Assembly (NCBI GenBank): GCA_947463165.1
Contig: CANHSW010000004.1
Span: forward strand, 1 to 23,069
DNA length: 23,069 bases
Direction: 5' to 3'
Source of the DNA: Cyanobacteriota bacterium
GTDB lineage: Bacteria > Cyanobacteriota > Cyanobacteriia > PCC-6307 > Cyanobiaceae
The position numbers were made by a program, and so were the translations under genes. The notes under the pieces were generated by a model that was not told the origin of the DNA, made no database searches, and saw only the letters and a program-made list of their open reading frames with translations. Shown in pieces: positions 16,225 through 23,069 of this stretch. Within the stretch, counting starts at the first letter, position 1, and each line of letters begins with the position of its first letter.

Positions 16225-16653
16225 TGTTTGTTTCATCATCAGTAACTGGCTCTCGATTTGATCGAAGCCCAGCTGCTGGTAGAAGCCACTGCTGTTGGTG
16301 GTCATCAGGTAGACCCGCTCCACCCGCCGCAGGCAGGGGCGCTCCAGCAGGCCTTCCACGATCTGTCGCCCCAGCCCACGGCCCTGGTAGGCCCCATCAA
16401 CCACCACGTCCCAGAGCACGGCCCGGAAGATGCCGTCGCTGGTGGCCCGGCCAAAGCCCACCAGCTGGGAGCCATGCCAGGCGGTTACGGCCACATCGCT
16501 GCCGCGCAGCATCTGGCGCAGCTCGGCGCAGCTGCGGTTGGCGGCCCAGAAGCTGTGGTGCTGGAACAGCCGCCGCAACTTGGCCAGCGCCCCAGGTCGC
16601 AACACCAGCCGCCAGGCGGACCGCCGGTGATGGAGGAGGCGGATGCTGGCCAA
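16216..16653 (-). CDS. GNAT family N-acetyltransferase
   Basis: A 145-residue protein of the Gcn5-related fold. The acetyl-CoA pyrophosphate loop is DGAYQGRGLGRQIVEGLL (Q/R-x-x-G-x-G/A satisfied by QGRGLG, about residues 90-107). It is preceded by LVGFGRATSDGIFRAVLWDVVV and followed by RVYLMTTNSSGFYQQLGFD, the usual beta-4 to alpha-4 and beta-6/7 signature. The acceptor substrate cannot be inferred. The only conventional start between the upstream in-frame stop and the conserved domain is TTG at 16653, preceded by the in-frame sequence GSEPLHLWA, so the true start is uncertain. The stop codon lies inside the opposite-strand tRNA-Gly gene (9-base overlap, 16216-16224), which encodes the final Ser-Gly. 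It stands alone, with no operon partner. Confidence 0.85.
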   Translation of the reverse strand: MASIRLLHHRRSAWRLVLRPGALAKLRRLFQHHSFWAANRSCAELRQMLRGSDVAVTAWHGSQLVGFGRATSDGIFRAVLWDVVVDGAYQGRGLGRQIVEGLLERPCLRRVERVYLMTTNSSGFYQQLGFDQIESQLLMMKQTSG

Positions 16654-17018
16654 GGCCCAGAGATGGAGCGGTTCACTGCCGATCCTCGCCTCTTGTGCAT
16701 CTCCCGCCTGGATTCAGGGCGCCTTTAGCCAAGCTGGCTGGGCTCACTGCCCGCCTGTGCCTAGGCCCTTCTGGCGCTGGCCCGCTGGCCTCTGGCTGGG
16801 GCTGCTCTCTTGGCTTGTGCTCCTGGCCTGGTTCTGGCCCTTCTTGCTCTTCTGGCGCTGGCCCGCTGGTCCGCCTGGCTCTAGGCCCACCGGGCTTTTT
16901 CGGCTCACCTGCTCGTCGGGCCCGCTGGCTGCTGGCTGCTTTCTGTTGGCTGGCGCTGGCTTGGGCGCTTCTTTGGCTTCAGTAGGCTGGGAAATCAGGT
17001 TAGGTAGGCCCTCTCCCC
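16654..17018. other. Region between the acetyltransferase start and secA
   Basis: These 365 bases lie between divergent genes and should contain the secA promoter and possibly that of the acetyltransferase. Open frames here encode low-complexity Leu/Trp/Gly/Pro strings (for example FWRWPAG twice) and look like by-products of the biased sequence, so I do not call a gene. The plus strand from about 16740 to 16990 is strikingly rich in CTGG, CTC and TTCT motifs and contains an exact 21-base direct repeat. A possible ribosome-binding stretch AGGTTAGGTAGG lies about 10-20 bases before the secA ATG. Confidence 0.55.
16768..16869. repeat. Exact 21-bp direct repeat upstream of secA
   Basis: The sequence CTTCTGGCGCTGGCCCGCTG followed by G occurs at 16768-16788 and again, identical, at 16849-16869, an 81-base period. 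Sequence between and after the copies is a patchwork of related CTGGC, GCTCT and TTCTGGCC words, suggesting past duplication. It lies 150-250 bases upstream of the secA start. Confidence 0.85.
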
Positions 17019-19892
17019 ATGCTCAAGCTGTTGCTGGGTGATCCCAATGCCCGCAAGCTGAAGCGCTACCAGCCGATCCTCTCCGACATCAACCTGCTGG
17101 AGGAGGAGGTCACCCCCCTCAGCGACGACGAGCTGCGCGGCCGCACCGCCGACTTTCGCCAGCGACTGGACAACGCCCGCAACGCAGGTGGTAGTGCCGC
17201 TGCCGTTGCCGCCCGGGAACTGAAGCTGATCGATGAGCTGCTGCCCGAGGCCTTTGCCGTGGTGCGCGAGGCGGGCAAGCGGGTGCTGGGCATGCGCCAT
17301 TTCGATGTGCAGCTGATCGGCGGCATGGTGCTGCACGACGGCCAGATCGCCGAGATGAAGACCGGCGAGGGCAAAACCCTGGTGGCCACGCTGCCCAGCT
17401 ACCTCAATGCCCTCAGTGGCCGCGGCGTGCACGTGGTCACCGTGAACGACTACCTGGCCCGCCGCGACGCCGAGTGGATGGGGCAGATCCACCGCTTCCT
17501 GGGCCTGTCGGTGGGGCTGATCCAGCAGGACATGGCACCGCCAGAACGACGCCGCAACTATGAATGCGACATCACCTACGCCACCAATTCAGAGCTGGGC
17601 TTCGATTATCTGCGCGACAACATGGCCGGCGACCTGGCCGAGGTGGTGCAGCGCGATTTCCACTACTGCGTGATCGACGAGGTGGATTCGATCCTGGTGG
17701 ACGAGGCCCGCACCCCCCTGATCATCTCTGGCCAGATCGAGCGGCCCCAAGAGAAGTATCGCCGGGCGGCAGAGGTGGCCGCCCAGCTGGAACGCTCCAT
17801 CGAGATGGGCAAGGACGGCATTGACCCGGAAGGCGATTACGAGGTGGACGAGAAGCAGCGCAACGTCTCGCTCACCGACGAGGGCTACGCCCAGGCGGAG
17901 CAGCTGCTGGGGGTGCAGGATCTGTTCAACCCGGAGGACCCCTGGGCCCACTTCATCAACAACGCCCTCAAGGCCAAGGAGCTGTTCACCAAGGACGTCA
18001 ACTACATCGTTAGGGGTAGCGACGCTGTGATCGTGGATGAATTCACCGGTCGGGTGATGCCTGGCCGCCGCTGGAGCGATGGCTTGCACCAGGCGGTGGA
18101 AGCCAAGGAGGGTCTGCCGATCCAGCCGGAAACCCAAACCCTGGCATCGATCACCTACCAAAACTTCTTCCTGCTCTACCCGCGTTTGGCGGGCATGACC
18201 GGCACCGCCAAGACGGAAGAGGTGGAATTCGAGAAGACCTACAAGCTGGAGGTCACGATCGTGCCCACCAACCGGCCCCGCTCCCGCAGCGACTGGACCG
18301 ATCAGGTGTACAAAACCGAAACCGCCAAATGGCAGGCCGTGGCCAACGAAACCGCCGAGATTCACCGCTCGGGGCGGCCGACCCTGGTGGGTACCACCAG
18401 CGTTGAGAAGTCCGAGCTGCTCAGCGCCCTGCTGGCCGAACAGCAGATCCCCCACAACCTGCTCAACGCCAAGCCCGAAAACGTGGAGCGGGAGGCCGAA
18501 ATCGTGGCCCAAGCTGGCCGGGCCGGGGCTGTAACCATCGCCACCAACATGGCCGGCCGCGGCACCGACATCATCCTGGGCGGCAACTCCGATTACATGG
18601 CGCGGCTGAAGCTGCGCGAAGTGCTGCTGCCGCGGCTGGTGCGCCCGGAGGAGGGCCAGCGGCCAGCGATTCCGCCGCAGCGCTCAGGCGAGGCCGCGGC
18701 GGGATTTGGCGCCGCCAAGGCAGCCGCGGGTCCGGGGGGCTTCAAGGCCCCCAGCGAAGCGAAGGCCATCGGCAACCTCTATCCCTGCGCCTTATCGGAT
18801 GCCACCGATCAATCCCTGGGGGAGCTGGCCCGCGATCTGGTCAAGGCCTGGGGTGACCGCAGCTTGACGCTGCTGGAGCTGGAAGATCACATCGCCCAAG
18901 CGGCCGAGAAGGCGCCGATCAGCGATCCGCAGCTGCAGGCTTTGCGGTCTGTGATCGCCCGGGTCAAGGCCGAATACGACGCCGTGGTCAAGCATGAGGA
19001 GAGGGAGGTGCGGGAGGCTGGCGGCCTGCACGTGATCGGCACCGAGCGCCATGAATCAAGGCGCGTCGATAACCAGCTGCGCGGCCGGGCCGGCCGCCAG
19101 GGCGACCCGGGTTCCACCCGCTTCTTCCTGTCGCTGGAGGACAACCTGCTGCGGATCTTCGGGGGGGACCGGGTGGCGGGGCTGATGAATGCCTTCCGGG
19201 TGGAAGAGGACATGCCGATCGAATCGGGCATGCTCACCCGCTCCCTGGAGGGGGCCCAGAAGAAGGTTGAAACCTATTACTACGACATTCGTAAACAGGT
19301 ATTTGAATACGATGAGGTCATGAATAATCAACGCAAGGCGGTCTATGCCGAGAGGCGTCGAGTGTTGGATGGCCGCGAGCTGAAGCAGCAGGTGATTGGC
19401 TATGGCGAGCGCACGGTTATTGACATCGTTGATGCCTATGTAAACTCTGATCTGCCTCCGGAGGAGTGGGACCTGACCCGCCTGCTGGACAAGGTGAAGG
19501 AGTTTATCTATCTGCTGGAAGATCTCACCCCCGACCAGCTGCGGGGCCTCTCGGTGGAGGAGCTCAAGGCTTTTCTGCAGGAGCAGATGCGCAATGCCTA
19601 CGACATCAAAGAGGGCCAAATCGAACAGCAACGGCCAGGCCTGATGCGCGATGCTGAGCGCTTTTTTATCCTGCAGCAAATTGATACGCTCTGGCGCGAG
19701 CACTTGCAGGCGATGGAGGCATTGCGCGAATCCGTGGGTCTGCGGGGCTATGGCCAAAAAGATCCGCTGATTGAATACAAGAACGAGGGCTATGACATGT
19801 TCCTGGACATGATGATCCAGATGCGTCGCAATGTGATCTACTCGATGTTCATGTTCCAGCCGGCCCAAGCGGCGCCCGTGGCGGTGGGCTGA
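17019..19892 (+). CDS. secA: Protein translocase ATPase SecA
   Basis: A 957-residue motor that pushes preproteins through SecYEG; in cyanobacteria it serves both plasma and thylakoid membranes. The start [20 protein letters not shown] is typical. Motor motifs are Walker A MKTGEGKT (113-120), [14 protein letters not shown], Walker B with DEVD (220-223) in [18 protein letters not shown], and [14 protein letters not shown] (about 510-523) in the second motor domain. A later [26 protein letters not shown] stretch (about 676-701) is the conserved Q/R-rich motif. An insertion with [16 protein letters not shown] follows the GGNSDYM segment, as cyanobacterial SecA tends to have. The C-terminus ends [22 protein letters not shown], so the zinc-binding Cys tail for SecB is absent, as expected where SecB is lacking. 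It is convergent with cysE, 32 bases apart. Confidence 0.98.
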   Translation: MLKLLLGDPNARKLKRYQPILSDINLLEEEVTPLSDDELRGRTADFRQRLDNARNAGGSAAAVAARELKLIDELLPEAFAVVREAGKRVLGMRHFDVQLIGGMVLHDGQIAEMKTGEGKTLVATLPSYLNALSGRGVHVVTVNDYLARRDAEWMGQIHRFLGLSVGLIQQDMAPPERRRNYECDITYATNSELGFDYLRDNMAGDLAEVVQRDFHYCVIDEVDSILVDEARTPLIISGQIERPQEKYRRAAEVAAQLERSIEMGKDGIDPEGDYEVDEKQRNVSLTDEGYAQAEQLLGVQDLFNPEDPWAHFINNALKAKELFTKDVNYIVRGSDAVIVDEFTGRVMPGRRWSDGLHQAVEAKEGLPIQPETQTLASITYQNFFLLYPRLAGMTGTAKTEEVEFEKTYKLEVTIVPTNRPRSRSDWTDQVYKTETAKWQAVANETAEIHRSGRPTLVGTTSVEKSELLSALLAEQQIPHNLLNAKPENVEREAEIVAQAGRAGAVTIATNMAGRGTDIILGGNSDYMARLKLREVLLPRLVRPEEGQRPAIPPQRSGEAAAGFGAAKAAAGPGGFKAPSEAKAIGNLYPCALSDATDQSLGELARDLVKAWGDRSLTLLELEDHIAQAAEKAPISDPQLQALRSVIARVKAEYDAVVKHEEREVREAGGLHVIGTERHESRRVDNQLRGRAGRQGDPGSTRFFLSLEDNLLRIFGGDRVAGLMNAFRVEEDMPIESGMLTRSLEGAQKKVETYYYDIRKQVFEYDEVMNNQRKAVYAERRRVLDGRELKQQVIGYGERTVIDIVDAYVNSDLPPEEWDLTRLLDKVKEFIYLLEDLTPDQLRGLSVEELKAFLQEQMRNAYDIKEGQIEQQRPGLMRDAERFFILQQIDTLWREHLQAMEALRESVGLRGYGQKDPLIEYKNEGYDMFLDMMIQMRRNVIYSMFMFQPAQAAPVAVG

Positions 19893-19924
19893 GCTTCAGC
19901 TGCGGGCGGTTGGGCCTTAACAGG

Positions 19925-20674
19925 CTAGAAATTGTCCACGGACTGTTCGCCTAGAAATTCAAGGATTTCCCGATCCTGCAAATTCTGGGCCTCACCGCCA
20001 TGCTCCTGGTTGAGCTGCCTGCCGGCGGCCAGCTGGCCCAGCCCAGATTGCAGTCGCGCCACCTGGCCTTCCAGGGCATCGATCCGCTGCATCAGGTTGC
20101 GAATCACCTGGGCTTCTGTGTCGGGCAGGGCCGAGTGGGCCAGCGGATCCACCCGCACGCCGCTCTGGTGAACCACCCGCCCCGGCACTCCCACCACGGT
20201 GCTGTCCGGCCCCACACTGCGCAGCACCACCGAACCGGCGCCAATGCGGGTGTTGGCCCCCACGCTGATGGCGCCGAGCACGTTGGCACCGGCCCCCACC
20301 ACCACATTTTCCGCCAGGCTGGGATGGCGCTTGCCATGTTGTTTGCCCGTACCTCCCAGGGTTACGCCCTGGTACAGCAGACACTTATCGCCCACCACGG
20401 CGGTTTCGCCAATCACCACGCCCATGCCGTGGTCGATGAACACCCCCTGGCCGATGCTCGCCCCCGGGTGGATCTCCACGCCGGTGAACAGGCGGCCCAG
20501 CTGACTGAGCATTCGCGGTAGCAGCGGCATGCCGGCTCGCCAAAGCCGGTGGCTGATCCGATGCAGCAGCAGGGCATGAAAGCCTGGGTAGCAAAGCAGG
20601 ATCTCCAGGGTGCCCCGCGCCGCCGGATCCCTCTCTTTGATGATCGCGAGGTCGGCTCGGATGGCCTGGAGCAT
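19925..20674 (-). CDS. cysE: Serine O-acetyltransferase
   Basis: A 249-residue enzyme that acetylates serine with acetyl-CoA to give O-acetylserine, the acceptor for sulfide in cysteine synthesis. The N-terminal helical part (MLQAIRADLAIIKERDPAAR) leads into a left-handed beta-helix with hexapeptide repeats. GVEIHPGASIGQGVFIDHGM (65-84) has the catalytic histidine H82, and E67 sits at the position of the E. coli dyad aspartate D143, a substitution common in Gram-positive-type enzymes. VIGETAVVGDKCLLYQGVTL and VGVPGRVV complete the domain. The C-terminal 70 residues form a predicted helical, Gln-rich tail (IRNLMQRIDALEGQVARLQS) ending in DNF rather than the usual Ile that docks in cysteine synthase. 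The ATG at 20674 is preferred over 20746 because it begins at the family N-terminus. Confidence 0.95.
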   Translation of the reverse strand: MLQAIRADLAIIKERDPAARGTLEILLCYPGFHALLLHRISHRLWRAGMPLLPRMLSQLGRLFTGVEIHPGASIGQGVFIDHGMGVVIGETAVVGDKCLLYQGVTLGGTGKQHGKRHPSLAENVVVGAGANVLGAISVGANTRIGAGSVVLRSVGPDSTVVGVPGRVVHQSGVRVDPLAHSALPDTEAQVIRNLMQRIDALEGQVARLQSGLGQLAAGRQLNQEHGGEAQNLQDREILEFLGEQSVDNF

Positions 20675-21220
20675 GGAAAGCGGCTCAGGGTGGCCGATCA
20701 AAGGTGCTGAGAGAGTCTGGCGGCAAGGGTGTCCGCAGGCAGCCACCAGAGCCAGGAGCAGCCAGGGCGAACCGGTTCAGGTTGCTGCAGCGGCAAGGCA
20801 GGCCAGGTAACGCGGCAAGCTGAGCAGGCCCAGCGGCAGGCTAATCCAGATATCCCATCATGCCGCTGGCCTAGTGCCGCCGAACGGCGCCAGGTGGGGA
20901 TGTCACCACTGCCAGGGGCAGTGAGAGGCTGGCTGCTGAGCTGCTGATTGCCCAGCTCCCCGGGAAGCCACAGGCGCCGCCGCCGCCGCCTCAGCCTCAG
21001 CCAATGCTGCCCTGATCCTGCGAAGGTTTTCAGGCGGCATGGTCGCAGAAATCGCGGTTTTTCAGAGTCTGGCTAGGAACTGCTGAGCCGAAACACTGTC
21101 ATCAATCTGACAGATACCTGATAATTTGCCGACAGGGGTATCGGCTAAACGGTGTGAAACTGAAACCACGGAGGGAATCACACGCCTTCGTTATTTCACT
21201 CACACAAAGTAACTAAAGCC
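20675..21220. other. Divergent intergenic region between cysE and the RTX/lectin gene
   Basis: These 546 bases should contain promoters for both flanking genes. No gene is supported: frames here are short and encode low-complexity Gln/Ala/Gly runs. Features seen are a stem-loop CACTGCC-AGG-GGCAGTG at 20907-20923, a GCC trinucleotide run near 20973-20990, an 18-bp palindrome at 21096-21113, and GATACC/GGTATC arms at 21113-21118 and 21137-21142 around a GATAAT hexamer. GTGTGA (21152-21157) and TCACAC (21178-21183) are a further inverted pair. The right half, after about 21050, is more A/T-rich and is the likely promoter for the lectin gene. Confidence 0.6.
21096..21125 (+). promoter_or_regulatory. 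18-bp palindrome next to a putative -10 element upstream of the RTX/lectin gene
   Basis: CTGTCA (21096-21101), spacer TCAATC, then TGACAG (21108-21113) is a perfect dyad typical in size of a dimeric repressor or activator site. GATAAT at 21120-21125 resembles a sigma-70 -10 hexamer; 17 bases upstream of it is TGTCAT, a poor -35, which overlaps the palindrome. This layout fits an operator over a regulated promoter about 95 bases before the start codon. No regulator can be named. Confidence 0.4.
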
Positions 21221-22966
21221 ATGGCCAACATCACGGGAACTTCCTCCAGTGATATTTTGAGGGGATTATTGACGAACGACTTGCTGCTCGGGCTGGATGG
21301 TAATGATGTTTTAATCGGAAGCGGTGGTAATGACACCCTCAATGGCGGCGGCGGCAATGACCAGATCTTCGGTGACGTTAACATTTCATTTTCTACCCCC
21401 GTTTTCTCTTATAACAATAAATATTACACCCTGAGTACCGCAGGGAGTTGGACCCAGGCCCAGGCCCAAGCCGTGAACCTAGGCGGTAATCTTGTCACTG
21501 TGAATGATGCCGCAGAAAATCAATTCCTGGTGAATGTCTTTGGTGGCGCAGAAAGTCTATGGATTGGTTTTACAGATCAAGCAACTGAAGGAGCATTCAA
21601 ATGGGCGAATGGAGAAGCGGCTACCTATATCAACTGGTATCCAGGGGAACCCAATAATGCTGGCAACGAAGACTATACGGAATTCAATTTTGGTGGTGCT
21701 GGAAAGTGGAACGATCGTCCTGACTTTGGTAAATTGCAGAGAGGTATCATCGAGATCGGCAGTTCCGATGACATAATCATTGGCAGCACTGGAAACGATG
21801 CGATCAATGGTGGCATTGGCCAAGATACCGCCGATTACAGCGGGATCGGCCAGGCCATTACCCTGAAGCCCACTGGAGTGGTTAGCAAAGGAACCGCCGG
21901 AACAGATCAGCTTGTAAGCATAGAGAAGATTGTCGGCGCGACAGGTCAAGCTAACATTATTGACGCATCTACTGCCACTGGCACTGCAACAATTAACGCC
22001 AACTTGGCAGCCAAATCCCTGGTGGTTAATACCGGCGACAGCAGGTTCCCAACCCTGAACTTTGGTGTTACTAACTTTGCCAATGTTATTGGTAGCGCCA
22101 ATAATGATACAATTTCTGGAGATGATGCTAATAATCGTCTGGTGGGTGGCAGTGGAAACGACACCCTCAATGGCGGCGGCGGCAACGACACGATCTTTGG
22201 TGATCTAGCCACATCTATTGCTACCCCTATTTTCTCTTATAACAATAAATTCTACACCCTGAGCACTGCAGGTACCTGGGCCCAAGCCCAGGCCCAGGCC
22301 GTCAGCCTGGGCGGTAATCTGGTCACTGTGAATGATGCCGCAGAAAATCAATTCCTGGTAAATACCTTTGGTGGCACCGAGAGACTATGGATTGGTTTTA
22401 CGGATGAAGTAACCGAAGGAGCATTTAAATGGGCGAACGGCGAGGCGGTTACCTATACTAACTGGGCGCCGGGTGAGCCCAATAACGTCGGCAATGAAGA
22501 CTACGCAGAATTCAATGCTGGTGGTGCCGGAAAATGGAACGATCTTCCTGGTTCAGGCTTCTCACGGAGGGGTATCATCGAAATCGGCAGTTCGGCGGAT
22601 ACACTTGTGGGTGGACTCGGTAGTGATACGCTAACGGGAGGCCTGGGTAACGATGTATTCAGGTACACTAGTGTGGCGGAATCTGCGGTTGGCGTGACCA
22701 ATCGAGATACGATCACCGACTTCCAGCTTGGCCTGGACAAGCTGGACCTGAGTGCCATCGATGCCAACTCCTTGTTTGCACTTGATCAAGCTTTTGGCTT
22801 CCTGGGTAGCAGTGCCACATTTACAAATGTGGGCCAACTACGCTACCAAGTGAGTGGTGGTAATCTGTTCCTGTACGGCAACGTCGATGCAAATCTGGCC
22901 ACCTCGGAGTTTGAGCTACAGCTGACTGGCCTTGCAGTTATTTCTGCGTCGAATATTATCCTATAA
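21221..22966 (+). CDS. Secreted RTX-type protein with two C-type lectin domains
   Basis: A 581-residue protein starting MANITGTSSSDILRGLLTND, with no N-terminal signal peptide. Glycine-aspartate nonapeptide repeats (GGNDTLNGGGGND type) lie at about 20-52, 182-206, 288-328 and 458-478. Two C-type lectin-like domains lie at about 58-180 and 334-456. Each has WIGFTD, GAFKWANGE and the calcium/sugar residues E-P-N (143-145 and 419-421) with W-N-D (163-165 and 439-441), the mannose-type pattern. The middle region (205-290) resembles RTX linkers. The C-terminus (about 478-581, ending GLAVISASNIIL) resembles the serralysin/M10 C-terminal RTX module that carries a type I secretion signal. It is therefore probably exported by an ABC-type I system and binds glycans with calcium outside the cell. 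The two lectin units are about 80% identical. GC is lower than in its neighbours. No transporter gene is in the window. Confidence 0.9.
   Translation: MANITGTSSSDILRGLLTNDLLLGLDGNDVLIGSGGNDTLNGGGGNDQIFGDVNISFSTPVFSYNNKYYTLSTAGSWTQAQAQAVNLGGNLVTVNDAAENQFLVNVFGGAESLWIGFTDQATEGAFKWANGEAATYINWYPGEPNNAGNEDYTEFNFGGAGKWNDRPDFGKLQRGIIEIGSSDDIIIGSTGNDAINGGIGQDTADYSGIGQAITLKPTGVVSKGTAGTDQLVSIEKIVGATGQANIIDASTATGTATINANLAAKSLVVNTGDSRFPTLNFGVTNFANVIGSANNDTISGDDANNRLVGGSGNDTLNGGGGNDTIFGDLATSIATPIFSYNNKFYTLSTAGTWAQAQAQAVSLGGNLVTVNDAAENQFLVNTFGGTERLWIGFTDEVTEGAFKWANGEAVTYTNWAPGEPNNVGNEDYAEFNAGGAGKWNDLPGSGFSRRGIIEIGSSADTLVGGLGSDTLTGGLGNDVFRYTSVAESAVGVTNRDTITDFQLGLDKLDLSAIDANSLFALDQAFGFLGSSATFTNVGQLRYQVSGGNLFLYGNVDANLATSEFELQLTGLAVISASNIIL
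21332..22594 (+). repeat. Internal duplication of RTX-plus-lectin unit (828-bp offset)
   Basis: Residues 38-182 (21332-21766) are repeated at residues 314-458 (22160-22594) with a constant offset of 276 residues (828 bases) and no net gap. By hand I count about 28 amino acid differences over 143 positions. The DNA is also near-identical in places, such as the GTCACTGTGAATGATGCCGC tract in both copies, so the duplication is fairly recent or homogenised by gene conversion. Confidence 0.93.
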
Positions 22967-22999
22967 TTAATATTTTAAAATTTTGATCTTGCCTGGAAT

Positions 23000-23024
23000 G
23001 CCTGGTTAGGTGTTTCAGGCTTTT
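23000..23024 (+). terminator. Weak intrinsic terminator candidate after the RTX/lectin gene
   Basis: GCCTG (23000-23004) can pair with CAGGC (23016-23020) around an 11-base loop, followed directly by TTTTG. A second GCCTG at 22991-22995 offers an alternative left arm. The stem is short, so this is only a candidate, but its position 34 bases after the stop codon is suitable. The remaining bases to the window end hold no supported gene. Confidence 0.4.
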
Positions 23025-23069
23025 GTGTATTGCAATGCCATCGCCGGCCAATGACATGGTCAATTTGGA

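Noticed and set aside
16167..16985. 272-residue plus-strand frame covering the tRNA and secA upstream region
   Set aside because: It starts within a tRNA gene, runs antisense to the GNAT gene and ends in low-complexity sequence; no motif.
17589..18512. 307-residue minus-strand frame inside secA
   Set aside because: Antisense to the conserved SecA motor domains; no family features of its own.

Overview
The window reads as chromosomal DNA of a high-GC unicellular cyanobacterium, most likely a freshwater or brackish picocyanobacterium of the Cyanobium/Synechococcus type. The indicators are a photosystem II gene (psbZ) beside ribH, an aspartokinase with four ACT domains, a SecA lacking the C-terminal zinc finger, a structural urease operon, a cobalamin-pathway methylmutase, and at least five GCGATCGC (HIP1) octamers (727, 2225, 3723, 13387, 13601). 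Genus is inferred from these features, not proved.

Layout. 1-1661 (minus): a circularly permuted ATP-grasp gene overlapping the start of an alpha-E gene that runs off the left edge. 1762-4223 (minus): ureA-ureB-ureC with all nickel-site residues present. 4224-4873: a gene-poor divergent region with a perfect 21-bp-arm hairpin 40 bases from ureA. 4874-7493 (plus): a tightly coupled three-gene operon of a compact histidine-box membrane hydroxylase, a class III adenylate cyclase with an extracytoplasmic sensor, and a degenerate SET-domain protein. Both junctions are TGATG overlaps. 7494-7906: non-coding DNA built of short direct repeats. 7907-10829 (minus): lysC and holA. 10964-11773 (plus): cobH/cbiC carrying an in-frame 7 x 15-bp minisatellite. 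11879-14857 (minus): mutS with a low-complexity N-terminal extension of about 150 residues. 15088-15969 (plus): psbZ and ribH. 16153-16224: tRNA-Gly(GCC), whose 3' end is overlapped in antisense by a GNAT acetyltransferase gene. 17019-19892 (plus): secA, convergent with cysE (19925-20674, minus). 21221-22966 (plus): a secreted RTX-type protein with two near-duplicate C-type lectin domains, lower in GC than its neighbours.

Most genes are housekeeping: nitrogen acquisition from urea, aspartate-family and cysteine synthesis, riboflavin, cobalamin, replication and repair, and secretion. The two accessory-looking parts are the hydroxylase-cyclase-SET operon, which suggests an uncharacterised cAMP-linked membrane or envelope response, and the duplicated lectin/RTX protein, which suggests a cell-surface or secreted glycan-binding function. 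No CRISPR array, complete insertion sequence, integrase or rRNA was found.
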